Source: Pelodictyon luteolum DSM 273
GTDB lineage: Bacteria; Bacteroidota; Chlorobiia; Chlorobiales; Chlorobiaceae
Assembly: GCF_000012485.1 (NCBI RefSeq)
Contig: NC_007512.1
Span: 2,258,501 to 2,322,500, forward strand
DNA length: 64,000 nucleotides
Direction of reading: 5' to 3'
A program made the translations under genes and the position numbers. Under the pieces are notes generated by a model, which saw nothing but the letters and a program-made list of their open reading frames with translations, was not told the origin of the DNA and did no database searches. Positions 58,169 to 64,000 of the stretch are shown piece after piece (positions within the stretch are counted from its first letter, which is position 1; each line of letters begins with the position of its first letter).

Positions 58169-59155
58169 TCATGATATGTTGCTGAAATGTTTCATGAACT
58201 GCACGCGCTCATAGCCTGCAGGGTTTTGGACGGCACCCATCGCCATCCGGCCGATAAATTCATCGAGCCTCGCAAAGCCGTGACGGTCCATGTAATCCTC
58301 GAGCTCGCCGAGCATGATGCGTATCTCCTCGAACCCTTTTCGGTAGAGCACTGAAGCGACCTCAACGGCTTTGGCGCCGGCAAGCAGCTGTTTGATGAGC
58401 GATTCGCCATCATGCACGCCGGTTGAGGCCGCAAGATCGCACCCCGTCCTTCCCGAGAGCATGGCAATCCAGCGGAGTGACTGGTACAGGTCGCCCGCGG
58501 TGCTGAAGACCGGGCCCGCTTTAAGTGCGAAGGTTTCGATGTCGATGTCAGGCGAGAAAAACCGGTTGAACAGCACCATGCCGCCGATGCCGGAACGCGA
58601 CAGCCGGCCGGCCGTTTCCGACATGGATGAAAAATAGCTGCTGATCTTTGCGGCAACAGGGATGTGGACGGAGCGCGTCACCCGCTCAAGCACATCGAAA
58701 TATATCTGCTCGTTTTCGGCACCGGTTCGCGATGTGTCGGAAGGTGGCACGAAGATGTTGACCTCGAGCCCCGCAGCTCCGGCCCCCTCCATCTCACGGG
58801 CAAATGACACCCACTCGCCGGAAGTGACGCAGTTGATGCTGGCTATCACGGGAACCGAAACGGCATCGCTGCATTCCTGGATCAGTGCGAGGTAGCGGTT
58901 GAGGGCGTCGCCGCGCGAGTATTCCCGGATGTAGTCCTCAGCCTGACCGTACCAGAAGCGCTGCTCGTTGCCGGCGAGGTTTTCAGCACTCTCCATAAGA
59001 ATCTCTTCTTCGAAGAGCGATTTCAGCACCACGGCACCAGCACCGCACCGCGCAGCCTCCACCACGTTGTCAACGCTGCCCGTAAGGGTTGAGCTTGCTG
59101 CAATCACGGGGCTGCGGAGGTCAAGCCCCATCCAGGTCGTTGAAATGTCTGCCAT
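58169..59155 (-). CDS. Dihydroorotate-dehydrogenase-like flavoprotein
   Basis: 328 residues, TIM-barrel FMN fold of the class I DHOD superfamily. SPVIAASSTLTGSVDNV and VVLKSLFEEEI start the barrel; IPVAAKISSYFS and DLAASTGVHDGE supply the FMN/phosphate site. The usual catalytic loop NISCPN reads VNIFVPPSD, without the Cys or Ser base, and the active-site Asn pattern is changed. It is therefore unlikely to be ordinary PyrD; its substrate is unknown. It lies next to a cyclase-family hydrolase. Confidence 0.85.
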   Translation of the reverse strand: MADISTTWMGLDLRSPVIAASSTLTGSVDNVVEAARCGAGAVVLKSLFEEEILMESAENLAGNEQRFWYGQAEDYIREYSRGDALNRYLALIQECSDAVSVPVIASINCVTSGEWVSFAREMEGAGAAGLEVNIFVPPSDTSRTGAENEQIYFDVLERVTRSVHIPVAAKISSYFSSMSETAGRLSRSGIGGMVLFNRFFSPDIDIETFALKAGPVFSTAGDLYQSLRWIAMLSGRTGCDLAASTGVHDGESLIKQLLAGAKAVEVASVLYRKGFEEIRIMLGELEDYMDRHGFARLDEFIGRMAMGAVQNPAGYERVQFMKHFSNIS

Positions 59156-59208
59156 AGGCTTTCTGGTTGTTCATAGTGTTGTCGGTTGCTTCAGCACCCT
59201 GAAAGGGA

Positions 59209-60705
59209 TCATGGTGCAGAACGCGCCGGAGCGGGGGAAAATTCCCCGGGATGAGGGTCCGTAGCGCCGGAGAACCCGGCTGCCTGCATAAGCCGTTGAC
59301 CGAGAACAGTGTTCGGGTAGGAGCCGCTGAACATCCCAGCATGCGCTCCGATCGCGAACACGGGGACCGGAACCGCAGTATGCACCCTGCTCCCCCACCC
59401 GATGCCCGCCCGGCGATTCAGGATCGCGCTGACAGCCGGAGAAAACCTGTCAGGGGCCGGGAACGGAGCCATGGAGGATGTAAACGCCACCTGCAGCTCC
59501 CGCCTGTTTCGGGCAGAGAGCACTAGCGCGGAGTCACGGGGGGAACCGAGACCGAAAAACACTTCGAGGCTGTCAAGCGCCATCGGGAAGGTGACCCGCC
59601 GTTCGCTCCGCCACAGCGCAACCTTATCCATGAAGCGCTCAAGCGACAGCTTCTGGTTGAGGAGCAGCCGGGGCCGGCTTTCGTATCCGCCGGCGGTGTT
59701 GCCGAGACTGAGTCCGCCGCATTCATGGTCGGCGGTGACGACGATGAGGGTGCTGGAGGGGTGGCTTCGATAGAATGCGAGCGCCTGACGGACAGCCCGG
59801 TCGAATGATGCCACATCATGCGCCACCGCCGCCGCATCATTGCCATGGCAGGCCCAGTCGATCTTTCCGCCCTCCACCATCATGAAAAATCCCTTCGGGT
59901 TCTCAAGCAGACGGATCCCTTCGCCGGTGTATGCCGCGAGATCCATCTCCCGGGAATCGGCGTCCATGGCAAAAGCCATGGCAGCACTCCGGCCATATTG
60001 ACCGTACGCCCAGACGGGCTTGCCCGGCTGAACCTCCCGCAGTTCACGGGCGTTCCTTGCAATCCGGTAGCCGCCGGCCAGCATCAGGGAATCGATGTCA
60101 CCATAATCCAGTTCTGCACGTGCCCGCATGAGAGGGAAGTTCCCTTCAGCGTATCCGCCAGCGAAATAGTCGACACCGCTACCGACCATCTGGCTGGCAA
60201 TGTCGTGAATGCGCGTACGCGATGGGCTATGGGCGTAAAAGCAGGCCGGAGTGGCATTGTCGATGCCGACACTCGTGACGATGCCGGTCCGCATACCCGC
60301 AGTCTCAGCAATTTCGACAATGGTTTTGAGGGTGTCGAGCCGGTTGCTGCCCATGGCGATGGTGCCGACCATTGTGCCGTGCCCGGTGGCCAGAGCAGTT
60401 CCTGCAGCTGCAGAATCAGTTATGTAGTGGTCAAGGGCATGAGTCGAGACGAGTCCAGTGACCGGCAGAGAGGTCATCGCAAGCGAGTCCCCCTCCGGGA
60501 GGAGTGCACGGGCGAGTTCAACCTGAGCCAGCCCCATGCCGTCGCCAATGAAAAGAAACACATGGCGTGCGGGTGGTGCTGTCGGGACAGACGTCTCTAC
60601 GGCATCCCCGATGGCCGTGTTGCGTACCGAACAACCCGGCAGGAGAAGGAGGAGGAGCGAGAGGGTAATCCATGTCCTCTGCATACTGGCTGATGGGCGG
60701 ATCAT
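59209..60705 (-). CDS. Alkaline phosphatase, lipoprotein form
   Basis: 498 residues of the PhoA family. A lipoprotein signal (LLLLLLPGCS) is followed by FLFIGDGMG, the nucleophile serine in YITDSAAAGTALATG, and the later metal sites MVEGGKIDWACHGNDA and VTADHECGGLSL. It should hydrolyse phosphate monoesters outside the cytoplasm, anchored to a membrane. The start is uncertain: 60684 and 60738 also fit a signal peptide. No Pho box recognised. Confidence 0.9.
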   Translation of the reverse strand: MIRPSASMQRTWITLSLLLLLLPGCSVRNTAIGDAVETSVPTAPPARHVFLFIGDGMGLAQVELARALLPEGDSLAMTSLPVTGLVSTHALDHYITDSAAAGTALATGHGTMVGTIAMGSNRLDTLKTIVEIAETAGMRTGIVTSVGIDNATPACFYAHSPSRTRIHDIASQMVGSGVDYFAGGYAEGNFPLMRARAELDYGDIDSLMLAGGYRIARNARELREVQPGKPVWAYGQYGRSAAMAFAMDADSREMDLAAYTGEGIRLLENPKGFFMMVEGGKIDWACHGNDAAAVAHDVASFDRAVRQALAFYRSHPSSTLIVVTADHECGGLSLGNTAGGYESRPRLLLNQKLSLERFMDKVALWRSERRVTFPMALDSLEVFFGLGSPRDSALVLSARNRRELQVAFTSSMAPFPAPDRFSPAVSAILNRRAGIGWGSRVHTAVPVPVFAIGAHAGMFSGSYPNTVLGQRLMQAAGFSGATDPHPGEFSPAPARSAP

Positions 60706-60815
60706 GGCGGCGGCATTGTTATCGGTTAGGGGGAACATACCATGCCGGCCGGAAAGAAAACAATGCGGTTGCGTTACAGTCCCGTTAAATCCTGAGGGGA
60801 ACGCAAGGACTGACC

Positions 60816-61598
60816 TTAACGCTCTTCACTGCGGCCCATCCGCCCCGACACATAACGGACGATTGCTTCGACAGCATCCTCGCGCTCGCAATCGCAGAAC
60901 ACCTGATGTCCTGAACGGCTGAGCCATAGGACCGATCTATCGGAATCCGGCGTGCCGAGTGAGCTGTTGAGGATACCGACACTTTCAGGAAGCACCGTGC
61001 TCTCACTGCGGTTATGAAGAATGAATACGGGACAATGCACCGCAGCGAGCAGCTTCTGGGTCTTTCTTATGAGCCGGAAAAACGAGAGGACCGCATCGGT
61101 CGGAACCCATTCGTAATGCCCCCGGCAGACCGCCCCCTCGGGATCGGCAAAAACGGACTTCAAGCCCCACCGCTTTACCATGAGGCTGATCGGAAAAGCG
61201 GCAAAATGCAGCGGACGGCCCGGCGCAAGCACTGAGACCAGACGAATGGCCGTAGCAACAAGAACCAGGGCATCGACCTTTCCGGGATGACGAACCGCAA
61301 GGTTGAGGGCAAGCAGAGCACCCATACTGTGGCCGACCACGATGATGCGGTCAGCCCGCTCTGCGAGTTCCCTGAACGCCGCTTCGGCATCATTGAGCCA
61401 GTCCTGCCACCGCAACCCCTTCAGGGCTGCGGGCGAAGGACCTCCATGACCGGCAAGAACAGGTATGGAAACTGGAATGCCAAGGCTCTGAAGTGGCTTA
61501 AGGAGGAGCTCGACGCTCTCCCTGTTCGCCGTGAACCCGTGGATGACGAGCACCCCGAAGGGGCTTCGCCCCGCTGTTCCGGCGTGTATGGTTACCAT
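60816..61598 (-). CDS. Alpha/beta hydrolase (carboxylesterase or monoacylglycerol lipase-like)
   Basis: 260 residues, lacking a signal peptide. The oxyanion HGF is in VLVIHGFTANRES, the nucleophile elbow is GHSMGALLALNLA, the acid may be in FILHNRSES, and the histidine in SRSGHQVFCDCE. The layout is close to the thermophilic carboxylesterase Est30/monoglyceride lipase group. Physiological substrate unknown. Stands 202 bp from the divergent rlpA. Confidence 0.87.
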   Translation of the reverse strand: MVTIHAGTAGRSPFGVLVIHGFTANRESVELLLKPLQSLGIPVSIPVLAGHGGPSPAALKGLRWQDWLNDAEAAFRELAERADRIIVVGHSMGALLALNLAVRHPGKVDALVLVATAIRLVSVLAPGRPLHFAAFPISLMVKRWGLKSVFADPEGAVCRGHYEWVPTDAVLSFFRLIRKTQKLLAAVHCPVFILHNRSESTVLPESVGILNSSLGTPDSDRSVLWLSRSGHQVFCDCEREDAVEAIVRYVSGRMGRSEER

Positions 61599-61800
61599 TC
61601 AGGCAGGCTTTGGTTGCGTGGATAAATACAATCGGACCGGCAAGCTTCGCCCGAAAGGGTTCCGGCATATGCCTTTAAAGGTAATATAATGGGGTAGAGG
61701 GGAATTTCCCGTATATTGAAAAGACAGATGTAGAATCTTCTGAAACCCCCGGAATCCGCCCAAGGCACCGCTTCGGGCGTCTGGACAGGAACCCTCTCTG

Positions 61801-62310
61801 ATGAAGTCGAACGCACTGTTTCCCGCATGCATCATCCTCACGCTGGCCCTCAGCTCCTGCTCATCCTCCAGAGGATCGTTTGTCAGGGAACGTCTGCCGC
61901 GCATTTCACCCGAAGAGGCCTACCGGCAGGGGAAACTGAAGAACACCCCCTACGTCATCGACGGAAGGATCTACGTTCCGATGAGCTATGAGCAGGCTAC
62001 GGCTTATGAAGAGGTGGGGAGAGCCTCATGGTACGGCCATGAAACACTTGACAAGAACAACGGACAGCCGACCGCCTACGGAGAACCCTTCGACCCTGCG
62101 GAACCCAGCGCTGCACACAAGTACCTGCCGCTGCCCTCGGTAGTCAGGGTGACGAACCTTGAGAACAGCCGTTCCATCGTGGTCAGGGTCAATGACCGGG
62201 GACCGTTCGTCGATGACCGTGTTATTGATTTGAGTGCCGAGGCGGCAAAACAGCTGGGGTTCTACCTGCAGGGGACGGCGAAAGTGAGGGTCGAGGTGCT
62301 GAACCGCTGA
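61801..62310 (+). CDS. rlpA: RlpA-like septal-ring lytic transglycosylase domain lipoprotein
   Basis: 169 residues, lipoprotein: lipobox LALSSC at residues 15-20. The double-psi beta-barrel carries GRASWYGHETLDKNNGQ, TAYGEPFDP, VVRVNDRGPFVDDRVIDLS. Family members cleave glycan strands lacking stem peptides at division sites. No SPOR domain is present, so localisation differs from E. coli RlpA, whose SPOR domain targets the septum. Upstream 202 bp are the divergent promoter region. Confidence 0.9.
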   Translation: MKSNALFPACIILTLALSSCSSSRGSFVRERLPRISPEEAYRQGKLKNTPYVIDGRIYVPMSYEQATAYEEVGRASWYGHETLDKNNGQPTAYGEPFDPAEPSAAHKYLPLPSVVRVTNLENSRSIVVRVNDRGPFVDDRVIDLSAEAAKQLGFYLQGTAKVRVEVLNR

Positions 62311-62335
62311 TGGGCGGGACTGAACGCCCGCCCAT
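62310..62335. terminator. Hairpin between rlpA and transaldolase
   Basis: Perfect 9-bp stem ATGGGCGGG / CCCGCCCAT with an 8-base loop. It begins within the rlpA stop codon region and lies before the convergent transaldolase gene. No T-run, so a weak or factor-dependent terminator. Confidence 0.6.
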
Positions 62336-62350
62336 GCAAACGACGCTGCT

Positions 62351-63019
62351 TTATTTCTTTATGACGGCGGCATCTTCCATGAACTTCTTCAGGCCGGCAT
62401 CGGTCAGCGGGTGGTTTGCCAGCTGACGTATGACGCTGTAGGGAATGGTGGCGATGTCGGCGCCGATGAGAGCCGACTCGACGACATGCTGCGGGTGGCG
62501 GATGCTGGCGACAATCACCTCGGTCATGAGCCCGTAATTGTCGTAGATCTCGACGATCTGCCCGACAAGGGCCATGCCATCAGTACTGATGTCATCAAGC
62601 CGACCGACAAACGGACTGACGTAGCCCGCTCCCGCCTTCGCGGCAAGAAGTGCCTGATTAGGCGAAAAGACGAGGGTTGCGTTGGTGCGGATGCCCTTTT
62701 CAGAAAGGCTTCGTATCGCCTTCAGTCCATCGATGGTGAGGGGGCACTTGACCACCACGTTATTGTGGATTGCGGCAAGCTCCTCACCTTCCCGGACCAT
62801 TGACGCCGCATCGAGCGTAGTCACTTCGGCGTTTACAGGTCCGTCGACAATCTCGCAGATGCGCTTTATGTGGTCCATGAAATCCTTCCGGGTGAAGGAC
62901 GCCGGATCTTCTACGATCTTTGCGATGAGCGAGGGATTGGTGGTCACGCCGTCAAGCACCCCGAGCGATTCGGCTGCACGGATTTCGTCGAGGTTTGCCG
63001 TATCGATGAAAAATTTCAT
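62351..63019 (-). CDS. tal: Transaldolase (short, fructose-6-phosphate aldolase-like family)
   Basis: 222 residues; pentose phosphate transaldolase of the small subfamily. Signatures: [25 protein letters not shown], the Schiff-base lysine in [10 protein letters not shown], and [32 protein letters not shown] precedes ATG 63019. It follows the DHS-like gene by 8 bp on the same strand. True transaldolase versus fructose-6-phosphate aldolase is not decided by sequence. Confidence 0.95.
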   Translation of the reverse strand: MKFFIDTANLDEIRAAESLGVLDGVTTNPSLIAKIVEDPASFTRKDFMDHIKRICEIVDGPVNAEVTTLDAASMVREGEELAAIHNNVVVKCPLTIDGLKAIRSLSEKGIRTNATLVFSPNQALLAAKAGAGYVSPFVGRLDDISTDGMALVGQIVEIYDNYGLMTEVIVASIRHPQHVVESALIGADIATIPYSVIRQLANHPLTDAGLKKFMEDAAVIKK

Positions 63020-63027
63020 GGTTCCTC

Positions 63028-64000
63028 CTATGCCGTAACCTGCTGGCGGTCAAGCATTTCGTTGAAGTTTTTAGCTTTCTTTCCCTCCCAGCTGCGCCGG
63101 TGGTATGCATAGCCTGCGATGAGCGGCATGGCGATGGTGGCCTCGGCGTACACCATCTGCTCAAAGACGGTGTCGACCTTACCCCAGGAGCTGGCCTCTT
63201 TGAGGGTTGAGCCGGAAAGTGCGCCGTCACGCTCGTCGGCAACGGTGATCTGCACCGCATACGTGTGCATGGAAACGTCCTCGTAGCCAAGCACCTCGGC
63301 AGCGACGACGATATCCTGAGTGAAGTTCTTCGGTACGCCTCCACCGATCATGAAGATGCCGGTCCGGTCGTTTTCGATCTTGATGCGGGTAAGTTCGCGG
63401 AAATCCTTCACCGAATCGATGCTGACATGGCTTCCGGGGTTGTTCCACTGGTGGTGCACCAGCCCGAATCCGGCAGAGCAGTCGGAGAATGCCGGGCAGA
63501 AGATCGGCACACCCTTTTCATACGCCTTGTAGACTATGGAGTTGCGGTCGTGTCCGTTCGCCTCGATGTACCGGGCCATCTCAATGATGAATTCGCGCGA
63601 GGAATAGGCACCGTGCGGCATGGAGTCGGCGATCTTTCCTGTGGTCTCGTCGCAGACGCGCAGGTCGTCCTCATCGATGTAGGTGTCATAGATGCGGTCG
63701 ACATGCATGTCGCGCAGGATGGCGTCATCGATGAAGGGGGTTCCCTTGTAGTGGCGGAATCCGAGAGCCTCGAAGAAGTCCTGGTCGACGATGTTGGCAC
63801 CGGTGGAAACAATGGCGTCCACCATGTTGTTCTCAAGCATGTCGATGATGACCTGCTTCAGGCCGGAGCTGATGAGCGAGCCGGCAAGCGTAAGGATGAC
63901 GGCGCACTCATGATCCTTCTGCATTCGGTCGACGATTGATGCCGCTCGCGCAAGATTGCGGGCCTGGAAGGCCGTATCGGCCATCTGGTCGATGAGCGGG
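63028..64000 (-). CDS. Deoxyhypusine synthase-like protein, N-terminus cut
   Basis: At least 323 residues of the DHS/homospermidine-synthase family; the 5' end lies beyond the window (PLIDQ precedes the first visible Met). Typical segments: [53 protein letters not shown], and [11 protein letters not shown] near the C-terminus where the NAD/substrate lysine lies. As bacteria lack eIF5A, this is likely a polyamine enzyme such as homospermidine synthase; the exact reaction is inferred. Followed by tal. Confidence 0.87.
   Translation of the reverse strand, partial: PLIDQMADTAFQARNLARAASIVDRMQKDHECAVILTLAGSLISSGLKQVIIDMLENNMVDAIVSTGANIVDQDFFEALGFRHYKGTPFIDDAILRDMHVDRIYDTYIDEDDLRVCDETTGKIADSMPHGAYSSREFIIEMARYIEANGHDRNSIVYKAYEKGVPIFCPAFSDCSAGFGLVHHQWNNPGSHVSIDSVKDFRELTRIKIENDRTGIFMIGGGVPKNFTQDIVVAAEVLGYEDVSMHTYAVQITVADERDGALSGSTLKEASSWGKVDTVFEQMVYAEATIAMPLIAGYAYHRRSWEGKKAKNFNEMLDRQQVTA

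Noticed and set aside
59209-60738. Pho box before the alkaline phosphatase
   Set aside because: No direct-repeat CTGTCAT-like pattern is present in the upstream gap.
61697-61710. GGGAATTTCCC palindrome upstream of rlpA
   Set aside because: Short, single, and not tied to any promoter element I can identify.

Overview
The window looks like the chromosome of a green sulfur bacterium (Chlorobiaceae, close to Chlorobium/Pelodictyon luteolum). This rests on high G+C, dense and often ATGA-overlapped genes, and the combination of a GlgE/TreS glucan pathway, a Psr-like molybdoenzyme with a sulfide:quinone reductase, a Bacteroidetes/Chlorobi-type SdhCAB, glutamate-1-semialdehyde HemL, a BioG-type biotin operon and a Fib_succ_major lipoprotein. 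The species is an inference. No rRNA, tRNA, CRISPR, insertion sequence or prophage was seen; this is core chromosome.

Layout. 1-3.0 kb: treS (cut by the window edge) and glgE. 3.3-6.2 kb: prfB with a programmed frameshift, a metallophosphoesterase and an M23 peptidase. 6.2-11 kb: a divergent WecB-like protein, an OstA/LptA-like protein, an FmdB zinc ribbon, recO (TTG start) and hemL. 11.1-12.1 kb: DUF190-crcB fluoride locus with a small membrane protein. 12.4-19 kb: sulfur/quinone island with psrABC, a TorD chaperone, a 38-codon small ORF and sqr. 19.1-23.5 kb: yqgF-pyrE-tyrA-nadK and an unrecognised 511-residue protein. 23.5-24.9 kb: kdsA and a KdsC-like protein without its nucleophile. 25-28 kb: an overlapping trio of half-length ClpB, GH3 glycosidase and SixA. 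28-32.2 kb: lysC-purM-plsY-gpsA. 32.4-34.2 kb: prmA and ppx. 34.1-43.8 kb: a single minus-strand biotin operon, birA-bioB-bioF-bioG-bioC-bioD-bioA, continuing into an acyl-CoA ligase and a methyltransferase, with one perfect BirA-type operator in front of birA. 43.8-48.1 kb: AMIN/Amidase_3 protein and topA. 48.2-50.7 kb: feoAB. 50.8-53.9 kb: HIT protein, CNNM/CorC-like protein, cupin and lipoprotein. 53.9-57.4 kb: sdhCAB. 57.5-61.6 kb: cyclase, DHOD-like protein, alkaline phosphatase and alpha/beta hydrolase. 61.8-64 kb: RlpA, transaldolase and a deoxyhypusine-synthase-like protein (cut).

How it works together. PsrABC and SQR both exchange electrons between sulfur compounds and the quinone pool, and SdhCAB links that pool to the (probably reductive) TCA cycle. 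TreS and GlgE imply alpha-glucan made from trehalose/maltose-1-phosphate. KdsA, the OstA-like protein, amidase and RlpA serve the Gram-negative envelope. The observations most worth following are the self-regulated biotin operon with its two extra genes, the half-length ClpB, the KdsC-, WecB- and DHOD-like proteins that lack family catalytic residues, and the 38-codon ORF beside sqr.
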